From: Schoenoplectus triqueter
Lineage: Eukaryota > Streptophyta > Magnoliopsida > Poales > Cyperaceae
DNA length: 38,344 nt
Direction: 5' to 3'
Assembly (NCBI GenBank): GCA_964058805.1
Contig: CAXKVV010000068.1
Span: 1 to 38,344 of the forward strand
The notes beneath the pieces are model-generated. The model saw only the letters and a program-made list of their open reading frames with translations, was not told the DNA's origin and did not search any database. Below are positions 1 to 11,280 of the stretch, piece after piece; positions within the stretch are counted from its first letter, which is position 1; each line of letters opens with the position of its first letter. A program made the translations under genes and the position numbers.

Positions 1-1141
1 TTTAGCACCGGTTATACAACCGGTTCTAAAACTATGCGGTGCTAACATTTAGAACCAGTTATTTTAAAATAACCGGTTCTAAACTCTAACTTTTAGAACC
101 GATTATTTCAAATAACCGGTTCTAAACTCTAACCTTTAGAACCAGTTATTTTAAATAACCGGTTCTCTCAAATATCTCCACTACACTGCCTGGATAATAC
201 ATTATTATCTTGGAAACTTTGTTTCTTAATATTTTGTGATGGTACTATTTACTAAAAAATAGTTTTTTTTCTTATTATTCTCTAGTTCTGATTTCTTTAA
301 ATTTTGATTAAATAATTTAATTTTATCATTAACTAATAAAATATATTTCATTAACAAAATAATTATATATAATTTACATATTAAAGAAAATCTGACAAAT
401 TTTCTATCTTTACAATTTCTAAAGAAAAAATAAAAAAATTAAACTAAAAACTTCAAATAAACATCAAATCCATTTTTGAGCTTCAAGACGAGCTTCAAAT
501 CTGTCTTTCTCTTTCCCATTCTTTTTTCTTTCTTCAAGACGACCTTTGCTCTTTCTCTTTCTCTATCTCTATATCTTTTATATATGAAATAGGAGGATGA
601 AGAGTGATAATCCATGGGATATAGATTTTTGATTTTTGGTTTTTAGATCGTCGGATAAGCATGAACCAACGGTTAGATTGAAAAACATAGCAATCCGTGG
701 GAGCAAAAAACTAAAATTCTATTGGTTGACGCCAAAGAATTTCTTTAGAGCCGTTTTTTATTAAAAAGCGGTTCTAATTCATATTAATTAGAACCAGTTT
801 TTATTAAAAAGCGGTTCTAATTCATAAAATTGAATTAGAACCGGTTTTTACAAAAAACGGTTCTAATTCAATTTTATGAATTAGAATCGATTTTTATAAA
901 ACCGGTTCTAAAACAAAAAATTTAGAACCAGTTTTGTTAAAATCAGTTTTAATTAAATCAAATAGAACCGGTTATTGTAAAACCGGTTTTAATAAAAAAA
1001 TACTTATAACTGGTTGTTATACAAAACCGGTTCTAATAATTTTAATAAAATTTATAAATATACCACTCTCACCTTTTAACACATGTTTTTTAAAAAACCG
1101 GTTCTAAATAGGCGGTTCTAAATTAATTTTTTCTGGTAGTG
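1..1141. mobile_element. CACTA (En/Spm-type) transposon, terminal portion
   Basis: The right end reads TTTTTTCTGGTAGTG, ending at 1141. Its reverse complement, CACTACCAGAAAAAA, is the classic CACTA terminal inverted repeat. Just inside lie many copies, in both orientations, of the short motif AACCGGTTCTAA, often paired as small palindromes. They form two clusters, about 1-165 and 745-1118, which is how subterminal transposase-binding repeats look in CACTA elements. Between them (about 180-740) the sequence is AT-rich with a CT-rich patch near 500-575. No transposase reading frame is present, so this is either a non-autonomous element or the end of a larger one. The other end lies outside the window, so the expected 3-bp target duplication cannot be checked. 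Confidence 0.8.
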
Positions 1142-3909
1142 ACTTTTCAATATCAAATTTAGTAAACATCTCTATCTCAAATTCACAAACCCCAAATCAA
1201 TAAATTTTTAATTAACTAAATCAGCTAAGCTACACAAATCAAGATCACCAAATATTTAAATTCTCCAAACTACCACTAATCGGTTATACAAATACCAAAT
1301 GTTCAATTTTGATGTACCATGTGCTAAGAGCAACAAACAAGGTTCTTGATCCAATTAACTCAAAACCACAATTTAAATTAATTTAAGGTGTGAGATGGCC
1401 GGACACCAAAAATTGAAGATGACCTTGATACATTCACGTGGTCCACAAAGCAAAAAATGAGAAAAGCCAAATCACTTGGTCAACACAAATTGAATTAAAC
1501 ATCTCCCTTTTCAAAAGGCGACATAAGACCAGACCCATAGACCATTATGGTGTTTGCGCGGTTTACAAAAGCCAGAAATTAATCTCATCAGTAGTGTCAA
1601 TGGATTGGATTCGAATGAGAATTCAAATGCGAATTTATATTTACTATTATAATAGATTTTAGATCGGATTCGGGATCATATTTCGGATCTTATATTATAA
1701 TAATATTAAAAATAACATAATTAATATATGACAAGAAAAATTATCATGTTATCTTAAAATTATTTCAAACATAACAACAATCATAATTCACATTTGCTAT
1801 TATAACAATGTTAAAATTATTTGAAACAAATAGAAAATAGAAAATGAGGTACATTATTTGAAAACAAACAACTCTCTTGTTACAAAGCAACATAATGTCC
1901 ATGTCTGGTACCAACTAATATAATTTTTATAAGATACTTTTCTGTTATTTAATGGCTGATATGGTAAACTGTCTGGAAGCTCATTTTTTAACTAGTTTAA
2001 CATTTACCAGCTTTCTTTCTCTCTGAAATTGATTCCCAATAAGATCAGTGTTAAGTTCTATAATTCTATCTGGTAACATGCCAATTAATTGAACAGAATG
2101 CAATCAAGGTCTCAAGTCCATTTGCCGGCACAAGGGAGAAGTGAGTTGGATGCAAGATGCAAGATGCAAGAAGACAGTTTATCAGTACAGAAAGGTACGG
2201 CAAATTAAACTTACCGTATCTTAACTTACATTTGTCAGAATTTTCATTGTAGCTCCACTAATATTGATTTAATCAAAACAATTTATAAGGGTACATGAAT
2301 ATTAATTTCCTTCTAGACATAATTGGTATCCAAAAGAAAAGCACAACATTATGTATGACCCCTTGTTAAGGAGCTTTTCATGTTAACGTCACCAGAAAAT
2401 CCTATTCAGTGCATACTGCATACATATATAATTTGTTTAATTTTAAGCTATTGACTTAAAGACCTCAATGTAGGAAATATAGAAATGGACTATTTTGTCT
2501 CAAAAAGAAAAACGGGCAATTAATTAAGATCAGTTAGTCATTAATTAATTAATTAATTAACTCTATTCCCGGTTGTGCTGTTACTTTGTATGCAGGAGGT
2601 TAATTTCTGAAAATGCACATTTAGTCTTTGATTGTATTGGACCCACCATATATCATATGACTGATGCATGGTTTCCCTGCAAAGCAAGAGCCAGCTGAAT
2701 ATTATGATTGTAGATGTAATAACAAATAGTGTTAAATTAAATATATTTTTTAAGTACACTAACACATATTTTAAGTAGACTGACCACATATTAAACTGCA
2801 ATTCTACACACAATTTTAATCTCAAATTCTTTTATTTGATTTATGAAATGTTGTTAAAAGCTTCAAATAAATTATTTTACATGTCAATGAATTTGTTCAT
2901 GGAAAATTTTGGAGATCCACACGCAAAAGAATAAATTTGCCATTTATTTGTCATGTAATGTATATAAATGAAAGTTATCTACGATGAGCATAATAAAGAG
3001 GCCGAGTTCTTTTAGTTTTTGTTAGAAGGTCATTGACATATGGATTCTACATGTTTTTAACATTTACTCGCTACTTTGAGTGCATTATGGAATCCATCCA
3101 ACAATGACTTGCAATGAATTTCATTCATAATACAATTAAGTATATCCTTTAGTAAGTATATATATTTTCACTTTTAACTATTTTAATTATGTTTAAGTAA
3201 AGTGTGTCATTTGATTGCAATAAAATTTGTATTATGTACATTGGTCCTGCACAACGGCGTGTTTTTTGCTAGTGTGTAAAAAATCTAAGAGGTGCGAGGC
3301 CCCTCCGATTGTGAGCCCCTTGAATTTAAGGGTGGAGATTGACTTCAAACAGTCTGTTTTCTAAATCTTATGTCCGTTACGACTTCGAGCAAAAAATTTA
3401 TCATAAAACACTTTAGAGAATACTCACCTTAATTGAAGAGGGGCTGGATCTGAATTTGTATTCTTGACATTTTTATAATATGACCAGAATTAAGAGACTG
3501 TTATATTATTTAGGATATAACTTGTATTGTGTTGTCATGATTTATGGTACTTGAATGTTAGCAATATACTTTGTTAATTTCAATTGTATTCTTTTACATG
3601 TAATTTGTGATGTATAAATTGAATGAAATGCTCAACATATGTGCATTATTTTCCATTAATTTATGATAAAAATGGATATTAAATTAAACATACAGCTCCA
3701 GAGTATTGAAAAATAGTGCTTGCTAGTGGAAAATTCATTATAAAATATAGTAAGATGATTTGAGCTATAACTTGCATCAATGTGAGTAGAATGAAATCCA
3801 CTATTATTCTAAAAAGAAAAAAAAAGTTCATATAACTTATGTAAATTACATAATTCGTTATACTCTCTTCCTCTCTCTCCTTTAGTAAAATAGATAACTT
3901 GCCTACTAT
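1142..3909. other. Intergenic, no gene recognised
   Basis: AT-rich DNA with only short reading frames (for example 1438-1662 and 2553-2825), none of which resembles a known protein or has gene-like composition. A small TTAA simple repeat lies at about 2539-2561. I see no RNA gene or complete transposon here. Confidence 0.5.
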
Positions 3910-3918
3910 TAATAAAAA
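3910..3918. repeat. Target site duplication of E1, left copy
   Basis: TAATAAAAA, identical to 4784-4792. The bases next to it differ on the two sides, so the duplication is exactly 9 bp. Confidence 0.75.
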
Positions 3919-4783
3919 GGAATATTATTATCGTCCCCAGCCTCTTATCCCCATTTGTTGTCCCCAAGCGAAAAATTTCCATTTTAAGTATTCAATTGAT
4001 TTTTTCTCTGTTTTTGACTTTCCATTTTTATAACTGCATAGCACATTAATAATTCAAAAAAAAATTGAAATTGAAATGACGTCTTTTTAAGAAAATTAGA
4101 GAGAGTTAGCACTTGGTAAAAACTATCAAATTTACTTATATCTATTATACTGTGCTATTTATATCAAGTGTTGTGATTATTTACTTGTATAAATGATGGG
4201 ATTTAACCACCAAAGCCGGTTGATATAAATAGAAAAAATTAATAGATATAAATAAAATTGATAGTTGATGCCAATAGACACAACAATTACCAAAAACTTA
4301 GATATAAATAACATGGATATCAAATAACAATATTTTAAGTTATTAGAATTTTAGTAACTAGCACAATAAATATAAATAGGGAATAGTTAAAGATATAAAT
4401 AATGTCAGAATGATAATCAATTGATGGCGCGCTAATTTTTTGTGTCAAATTTATTATTGCTGTAAATAATTCAAACATTTATGGTCAATTAATATAAACT
4501 AACGGTTGATTATAAATGAATCGACCAGTTGCCTAGAAATAGAAAAAATAGTGAATCTAATTGATGTCGCTGAGATTGCATGTTATGGTCACAAAAAATA
4601 ACGATTTTTTTGTGCCAAATGATTGCAGTTACGGTCAACTCGTGAAGATTCAAAATTTTTATTTGTCGCTGCGATTATGGTCAAATCGCGAAAAAATTTT
4701 GGCGTTTCAACTACTAAATTCATGGGAGTCAAAGTTTGAAGATATTTTTGGGGATAAATGCTTGGGGATCATTATCAGCCTCC
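3919..4783. mobile_element. Mutator-like non-autonomous element (E1) with 9-bp target duplication
   Basis: The 865-bp element is flanked by a perfect 9-bp direct repeat, TAATAAAAA, at 3910-3918 and 4784-4792. The left end starts GGAATATTATTATCGTCCCC; the reverse complement of the right end starts GGAGGCTGATAATGATCCCC, so the termini are imperfect inverted repeats starting with G. A 9-bp duplication is the signature of the Mutator superfamily. Each end carries a TCCCC motif repeated every 13-14 bp, three times on the left and twice on the right. The interior has several copies of GATATAAATA and no transposase. The reading frame at 4561-4830 runs across the element boundary and is unlikely to be a gene. 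The element resembles E2 at 18079-19590. Confidence 0.75.
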
Positions 4784-4792
4784 TAATAAAAA
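4784..4792. repeat. Target site duplication of E1, right copy
   Basis: TAATAAAAA, matching 3910-3918. Confidence 0.75.
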
Positions 4793-5303
4793 TTACCCAA
4801 ATACAATATAACAGCATGTCGTATAATTAAGTTTTATCAATAATTACAATTTTCCTTTACCAAATCATTAACTACTCAAAGAAAACTCAATGAACTAGTT
4901 ATCAATAATCACATTTTTTTCTATGCTCAAACCATGTGATTTGATCTTTCACATAAGTTTCCATCTCATACATTCACAATTGCAACATAATAAAGAGCAT
5001 ATTGAATAAGCAAATTCATATAAATCCCTACAATATCTAACCATATCGACCAATTTGAAGGTAATTGCTTGATTAAATTAAAAAAAATGAGATACAATTG
5101 AAAATATAAGTCATTTCTCAAATAAAAATATAGAATGACTAGCGATGTTGTATAATCTATGTAATAGTTTGTTTATAAAATAGAAATGGTCTAATAATCT
5201 TTGATTTCATCATTATTGATTATCCTCCAATATCTTGTTCATTTATTATTTTTTCAAACCAATTGTATATCTTATGCAATTTTCTCCAATATATATATAT
5301 ATA
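4793..5303. other. Intergenic, no gene recognised
   Basis: AT-rich sequence without a plausible reading frame. It ends in a short TA repeat (about 5290-5303) that carries the next foldback element. Confidence 0.5.
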
Positions 5304-5713
5304 GTTTGGCTACGGTGATTTCATAAGCACTTCGGCCAAGTGCTTATCGCTCGGATTTTAAAATCTCACGTTCGAAATTTTAATTTCAATGGCTCAAAAA
5401 AAACATATCATAATCTTATAAATTAACAATTTTCATCACATTTAGAGTTAGTTTATTATGTTTAATGATTTTTAAACGATAGCAAAATTTGGCCTATAAA
5501 AATTGATATTTTTAATTATTTTTAGAGCCATCTTTTAAAAATTATTAAGTATAGTAAACTAACTCCAAATTTGATGAAAATTGATAATATAAAAGATTAT
5601 GATATAAAGAATCTTTTGAGATATTTAAATTGAAATTTCGAGCATGAGATTTTGAAATTTGAGCCGTAAGCATTTTGGCTCGAAATGCTTATGGAATCAC
5701 CGTAGTCAGTCCC
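5304..5713. mobile_element. Foldback element F1 (~410 bp) in a TA repeat
   Basis: The left end, GGCTACGGTGATTTCATAAG, is matched in reverse complement by the right end (CTTATGGAATCACCGTAGTC). The pairing continues inward, including AAAATCTCACGTTCGAAATT against the matching segment near 5632-5659 and the stretch around 5450 against 5560, so almost the whole element can fold into one imperfect hairpin. It is flanked by TATATATA on both sides, as expected for insertion at TA. There is no coding capacity. Confidence 0.7.
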
Positions 5714-5725
5714 TATATATATATA

Positions 5726-6155
5726 GATAGAGAGAGTGTATAAAGATATCGTGAGCTTAAGCTCACGGAGGCCTTCCGGGAGCTTAACTCAAAAATTATA
5801 TCAAATTATTTCTAAATTTTAATTTATTATGCTCATTAAATTTTTTATATGAAAATCTTGTGGGATGCAAAAATTTAGAGTGTTTTGAGATTTTTATGTC
5901 ATCTTTTTTAATTTTTAAAAATGATGTTCAAACATTAAATATTTTATTATTATTTTAGAGCTAATTTTTAAAAATTAAAAACCCTAATTTAAAAAGTTCA
6001 AAACACTTCAATTTTTTGCATCCCATGAGATTTTCATATAAAACATTGAATGAGTATAATAAATTATAATTTGAAGATGATTTGATATATTTTTTGAGTT
6101 AACCTTACGAAAAACCCCGTGAGTTTAAACTTACGGTATCTTTACTCTCTCTCTC
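5726..6155. mobile_element. Foldback element F2 (~430 bp) in a TA repeat
   Basis: The left arm starts GATAGAGAGAGTGTATAAAG and continues into a GTGAGCTTAAGCTCACGG palindrome. The right arm has CCGTGAGTTTAAACTTACGG followed by TATCTTTACTCTCTCTCTCT, which pairs with the left arm. Inner stretches such as GAAAATCTTGTGGGATGCAA (about 5849) pair with TTGCATCCCATGAGATTTTC (about 6017). The ends lie in TATATATA. Its sequence is unrelated to F1 or F3. No coding capacity. Confidence 0.7.
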
Positions 6156-6223
6156 TATATATATATTTCAAATATTCGAGTTGTTGTGATAATTAAATGA
6201 TGAATATATATATATATATATAG

Positions 6224-6620
6224 AGTGAGGCTATGGTGCTTCGCGAAGCACAAAACCTCCCGTGCTTCGCGTCCGTATCTCGAATTTGAAAGTTCATACA
6301 CCCGATCCAAACCGTTGAACATGATCTTCATATTGAATTATCTTTGGAGATCAAATTTTATATTTTTTTGAATTTTTTTGCTATTTTTTAGATGGGTACA
6401 AAATCGCTAGTTTTGGATGGTGCAGAAATCGTTAGATCAGCAAATTTTATACTCATTTAAAAAATAGCAAAAAAATTCAAAAAAAATATAAAATTTGATC
6501 TCCAAAGATATTTCAATATGAAGATCATATTCAATGGTTTGGATCGAGCGTATGAACTTTCAAATTCGAGATACGGATGCGAAGCACGGGAGGTTTTGTG
6601 CTTCGCGAAGCACCATAGCC

Positions 6621-6625
<5 letters not shown>
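6224..6625. mobile_element. Foldback element F3 (~400 bp), near-perfect hairpin
   Basis: It starts AGTGAGGCTATGGTGCTTCG and ends with nearly the exact reverse complement, closing in GCCTCACT. The two arms (about 6224-6400 and 6450-6625) pair almost without interruption around a short loop near 6405-6445. Each tip also holds a palindrome, GTGCTTCGCGAAGCAC. Both sides are TA repeats; the one on the right (6626-6672) is long. The reading frame at 6457-6711 is only the right arm read through the TA repeat. Such near-perfect inverted repeats are typical of MITEs that give rise to small RNAs. Confidence 0.8.

Positions 6626-6672
<47 letters not shown>
6626..6672. repeat. TA microsatellite
   Basis: Uninterrupted TA dinucleotides adjoin the right end of foldback element F3. 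It is probably an insertion site that has since expanded. Confidence 0.9.
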
Positions 6673-6675
<3 letters not shown>

Positions 6676-7639
6676 TATACCATTGGAAATCTTGTTAGTA
6701 CTATTATTCACATCCAGACATAAGGGTTATATATCATGCTTATCCTGTACATTCATGATGACTTTGCTTGTATATGGTTGATCACGCATGACCCAAGTAG
6801 TTTTGCATCTACTTCAAAATATGTGGGTGTCAATTATCATCATGGATATATCGATACACATCATTAGCAAGTAGAAAAAAATCCACTTTCTGGACCGATT
6901 ATAATTTCAGGACAGTAGAAAAAAATTTCATTCTAATAATCCGGCCTTCTTTGTTGTATACTTGAAAGGCCCAAATTTTTCATTCTATCGGGCTCAATGA
7001 TTTTGCTACTCGACTATATCTTATTTTCTTGATTGTATCGGTAATCTTCTCCTTTAATTTAAAAATGTAAGAAAATCAAATGGAAAATATCCTGACAAAA
7101 AGAAACAACCGTCTTACATACAATACAGTGAAAACTGAATCAAACCAGATTTCTACGTCATTTTTTTTTCTATGTAAATATTTTGTACTAATAATTAGAT
7201 GGATTGCTCAGAAAATCCATCCGATTTACTCTCTAGAACCAACCAATTGAAGTCGAAGGCAATTGCTGCAGACTCAGTTAGCATTCTAAAGAGGTGGCAC
7301 ATGTCACCGTCACTATTAAGTTGGTGTACCAGAATATATACCACTTGCGGTCTTGCAGTTTCCAAATTGGGGGCCAAGTTTGTTCAAATTCAACAAAGCT
7401 ATTGTTTGAATTCATTTTCAAGCATCGCATTTCCATCACACCGTTGAGTAGATAATGTGGATTATCAATACGAATAACATCAAGAAAAATTATCAATGTG
7501 AAAATCTTTCTTCAAGTCTGAACTATCCCAACTCTCTGGGTGCTGGTCATAATTAGCATTACGGATGTTTTTGCTGAATGCCTTTGTTACAGAATAAGTT
7601 TAAGAGAAAAAAAATGGATATGGACTCCATTCAAAAACT
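6673..7639. other. Intergenic, no gene recognised
   Basis: Overlapping reading frames on both strands occur at 7195-7496 where the base composition is less AT-biased. I could not match their translations to a family; they may be an old transposon or gene fragment. Nothing else is supported. Confidence 0.4.
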
Positions 7640-8195
7640 TAACCACATGGGGAATAGATTGGCGCATAAATAATTGAGAGAAATAAGAAATAGATAACTA
7701 TAAAAGGATAAATTAAGTTGAATCCAATTACTGATTATGTTACAGCCCCTTACAAAGTTACATTCATGATTTACCTAAATTATCAAAATATTTTTTTCAT
7801 TAATGCCCCTCCTTTTGTTTTGGATCAGAACTCCTCACAGACTTTTAGTACAAGCCACGGATTTGTAGTGCCTCAACCTAAATTAAGCCATTTGGTACTT
7901 AGGGAAGATCATGAGTACTAATAGATTTGAAACTATTAGGTTCAGCACAACAATTCTATTCAGCAAGAAAAATACTGACAAGGCTAAAAAGCAGGAAGGA
8001 CTGAAGAAAAATGTCTTACAATTCTAATCAGTAAGAAAAAACACCTCGGTCATAATAAAAGTAGAAAGCACCGAGTACTTGGAAGAACACTGCAACACTT
8101 AAAGAAGACAGCTAAAGTGCCATTAATAAACAAAGCAAACTACCACAGAAGCTTTTCAATTATCTTCTCCGCTTAAATCATTTCATCAAGTAAAG
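7640..8195. repeat. Duplicated segment L, copy L1
   Basis: This stretch is closely similar and collinear with 21226-21384 plus 25415-25834. Shared landmarks are GGGGAATAGATTGGCGCATA near 7647 and 21234, ACTTTTAGTACAAGCCACGG near 7841 and 25448, and the last portion, AATTATCTTCT..CGCTTA.ATCATTTCATCAAGTAAA. L1 has no Copia insertion, so it serves as the empty site for the element in L2. On the minus strand the last bases before 8195 encode LLDEMI and a stop at 8173-8175, the same ending as the PPR frame at 25813, so L1 carries only the tail of that gene. Confidence 0.85.
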
Positions 8196-8306
8196 TTGCA
8201 GTAACAACATTCCAGTTTACTAAACTGTATATTAAATTTCGGATGCATTACAAAAAAAGACATAATAAAGACACAACATGCAAACTGGTAAAGGCTGCAA
8301 ACCCTC

Positions 8307-8316
8307 TTTATTTATT
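8307..8316 (-). terminator. Polyadenylation signals of the nsLTP gene
   Basis: On the minus strand this reads AATAAATAAA, two overlapping AATAAA motifs, 24-33 bases after the spliced stop codon. This suits near-upstream elements for cleavage roughly 15-40 bases further on. Confidence 0.55.
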
Positions 8317-8339
8317 CTCGGCTTCTTTCTCCTACTAGC

Positions 8340-8835
8340 TTAGCGCACCCTGTTTTAATACAAAGAAAACAAGAAATTTAATTAAGGAGAATATTTACCA
8401 AGGAACCTATAATTCTTGTACCTAGTTACCAAGGTAAAGTTGGTATGTGTCCTTTAGATAATATAATCAAGTAAAGACTATATATGAAACTCACCTGGAG
8501 CAGTCGGTGGTGGCGCTGATGACGTACGGCACTGAGACGCCACACTTGCTAGGGACCGCTGCAATATTCCCAGCAATGAGCCCGTTAATCGCCTTCGCAG
8601 CATTCTTCAGGCAGTTGCACGCTGTTTTCCTGTCAGGTGTTGTACTGGCCATCGTGCTCAGTGTCCTGACACCGGAGCAGCACTGGCCTGAGGGGGCAGC
8701 AGCTTTGCCCCGTGCATATTGCATGCATGATGCAATATAACCGGTCACTTGGCCGCATGAGAGGGCCGCTTCGGTTGCCGGAGCTGCCATAATGAGGATG
8801 ACAACAAGTGCTGCAAGCATCACTATGCGGGCCAT
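8340..8835 (-). CDS. Type-I non-specific lipid transfer protein (secreted)
   Basis: The start ATG is at 8835-8833 in the good context CTCATGGCC. Exon 1 (8835-8495) is followed by an intron (8494-8350) and a short last exon (8349-8340), giving 116 residues ending CSRVR. Residues 1-23 form a signal peptide: Arg3, then a hydrophobic run to the AEA-type cleavage site. The mature part has the eight-cysteine motif with exact type-I spacing: C27-X9-C37-X14-C52C53-X19-C73-X-C75-X22-C98-X13-C112. It also has both family pentapeptides, TTPDR (65-69) and PYVIS (103-107), whose Arg and Tyr line the lipid pocket in known structures. By family knowledge it folds into a four-helix, four-disulfide hydrophobic tunnel, binds fatty acids and phospholipids outside the cell, and takes part in cuticle formation or defence; which of these applies here is unknown. 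All key residues are present. It stands alone, between L1 and an intergenic region. Confidence 0.95.
8350..8494 (-). other. Predicted intron at the nsLTP stop codon
   Basis: The donor is AG|GTGAGT (GT at 8494-8493) and the acceptor TTAAAACAG|GG (AG at 8351-8350), preceded by a T-rich tract. The intron is 145 bp. Splicing joins TCC AG to G GTG CGC TAA, giving Ser-Arg-Val-Arg-stop. An intron a few bases before the stop is a known feature of type-I nsLTP genes. If the intron is retained, TGA inside the donor (8493-8491) stops translation after Arg114, so the protein changes by only two residues. Confidence 0.8.
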
Positions 8836-8952
8836 GAGGAGCTAGTGTGTAACTTGCTTTGAGGGGTTCAGTTGGAGTTTCGGTTTGTTGAGCTTGAGAG
8901 GAATGGCTGCTGATTTGAGGTTTGTGGTGAGAAGAGTTGAGGGCTGTAAGGG

Positions 8953-8960
8953 TTTATATA
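8953..8960 (-). promoter_or_regulatory. TATA box of the nsLTP gene
   Basis: The minus strand reads CTATATAAACC, a canonical plant TATA box, about 118 bp upstream of the ATG. Transcription would start about 30 bp downstream, near 8925, giving a leader of about 90 bases rich in C and A with no upstream ATG. Confidence 0.75.
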
Positions 8961-8999
8961 GGGTTTTAATTAGTCTACGTACTTCTATCCTGCTGCTTG

Positions 9000-11280
9000 C
9001 TTGATGGTAGTTGTGGACTTGGCCCTTGGGATAAGGTGTAACCGTGTAAATGATAAAGGAAAAATAGCGGTAACTTGGTTTGAGACTTTGGAGTTTCTCT
9101 TGGGAAAAAGAGCGATGAATTTTATAAATTGGATTAAATCTTCTCATCATAAATTGATACAGTGGTAGGAATGGGAGCTGCACCAGATTTGGTTGGGAGT
9201 TAGATGTGATTTTGGATCTTGGAGTTAAGACACACAAATCGATGTAAGGATATACCACCCATACTGGCATGCTTTCTGAAATTCATTTAGGTTTCGGACT
9301 TTCAATATACTTAGAATGGTAATACAATTATTTGATTTTATTAGATACATTGAAATTTTTTTTTTGCAAGGTTTAATTTAAATTCACCTCTATTCCCTGT
9401 TTTTAGATGACACAAAAACGGATATCATAGCTAGATTATTTATCACCAAATTGAGAGAATATTTAAAGGGGCAAAAAGTTATCCAGTGACTTCACAAACA
9501 AGAAGTGCAGAGGTCAATTCATAGCTGTACTTAAGAAATATAAGAAAAAATAAATGTTCAGTGAAATTTATAACAGGAACTAAATCAGTCATAATTCATA
9601 AATGAGGCTATCGAGTTTGGAACTTGTGGAAACATTTATTGAGCAGAAGTCTGTCATTTATTCAATCCCCAAACAAAGAATTTCTTAGTGAAAGATGGTG
9701 TACTGCTAGTGCTAGTAATACTTTATACTACAAACTACGAGCTTGGAATAAATTAAAGAGTAATTTTGTACCCACATTTACATTTCTGTATATCATTTGT
9801 ATGTACAAATATTGCGGCTATTTATATCAGAGCTGAAAACTATTCATAATTGAAAATTTTTAATCAGCAACACCGATTTCTTTAAATGATAAAATTATAT
9901 CCAAATTGAATTTTAGATATCCTATAGTTAAATCTTGATGAATAGGAAGGCAACTGTTGTATGAAAAAATAAGAGTTGCGGATAACTAGGAAGGTTCTCT
10001 TTTTATATGGAGAAATTAATGGAACAAACAAATGATCGGTAATTTCAACATCCTCACAAAACATTGGGGACTATCCCCACCCTCTTCTCAGCAAATTGGC
10101 CTTAGTGATAGTACTTGAAAGCATAAATTGTCTAAAAATCTGAATAGAAAGATTCAAGGCTAGCTACTCGCCAAGCGTTGTCTCAGAGAACATAATGGAG
10201 GGCCATAATTTGGCGAGAACTCACTATAAAAAAAATTGAACTTTTGTGCCTTATATCTAGAATCTTAACATTATCCAATATTTGAAGCTCGTTAATTATT
10301 TAATATTTTTTTAAAAAGTATTTAACAGATGATAGACAATAACGTAACATCTAACATCCATGTGAACAGTTGCACAAAAAATGGCATGGATTAATATTTT
10401 ATGTTTAAGTTATTATTGTAATGATTGTTATCTTTAATATTATTACATAATATGACTATAATTTGATAATTCGAGTTTCGTTCCGACGATATAATTCTCA
10501 GATAAATAATTAGCAATATAAAATTTTAAATATATTTAATGAAACTTTATATTAAAAAAAATTAGAAATAATATTTTTAAATGTCAAAATAATAATGATA
10601 ATAATAACAATAAGAATTATAATAATAAATAATATAACTAACACATAATAATTTGTAAAAGATCATATAAAAAATTAGATCATTTTAAGAGTTAAGTTTT
10701 ACCTTAAATATAATATATCATACTTTAAATGAGGAGAGAAATTATTTTATATGAACCCTTCAATTTAAAAAAAATGAAAAGATTTAAATAAAATTAATGG
10801 TGAAAAAATGACAATGTGGCTGAAGATCTTAAAAGTTTAACTCTATTTTACATAAAGAATTCCTTTGTTATTTTTCCAATCAACGATTCAGCATGCATCT
10901 CTTAGATCTCTATGAAGTAAGCTGATGAGTCATTGTAAGAAAGACACCCAATAAATGCGCACAAGTAATTACTCCCTGTTCCAACTGTTCCAAATTAATG
11001 TGCCGTGCACCACTTCAATCAAGTGCACATGTACCCACAATATGAACTTTTGATTTTTGACTTTTGAGTTTTGAACTAGTAGCCCCAATATTCCCCTTGA
11101 TGAATCTAAATCATAATAATATATTTTACAATCTTTATGGTGGCAGCCAAGAATCATAAATCATAATAATCTTGGCTATAAATTCTCTGGACAGGAAACA
11201 ATTTTTTTTTTCACAAAATTCAAGTCCTCTCATATGTTGACAGCCGCAGAATGCATATTACAAAGTTATAATAGATTATT
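9000..11280. other. nsLTP upstream region and intergenic DNA, no gene recognised
   Basis: The first few hundred bases must hold upstream regulatory DNA of the nsLTP gene; I could not single out a specific control element. Beyond about 9300 the sequence is AT-rich, especially 10240-10860. The short reading frames at 9624-9836, 9882-10064 and 10969-11157 have no family resemblance. Confidence 0.5.

Noticed and set aside
6457..6711. 84-residue frame with a Tyr-Ile run
   Set aside because: It is the right arm of foldback element F3 read through a TA repeat.
7195..7496. Overlapping frames on both strands, considered as a transposon RNase H fragment
   Set aside because: I could not find any RNase H or other family motif in either strand, so no call is made.
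8507..8740. Plus-strand frame over the nsLTP gene
   Set aside because: It is the complement of the GC-richer nsLTP exon, with no features of its own.
8842..9270. 142-residue frame upstream of the nsLTP gene
   Set aside because: It covers the promoter, TATA box and leader of the nsLTP gene, and its sequence resembles no protein.
10225..10250. CACTATAAAAAAAATTG, considered as a CACTA terminal repeat
   Set aside because: There are no subterminal repeats and no partner end nearby; a short A-run match is easily chance.
10972..11010. TACTCCCTGTTCC, considered as a Stowaway MITE end
   Set aside because: It matches the CTCCCTCCGT consensus poorly and no inverted partner or TA duplication was found.
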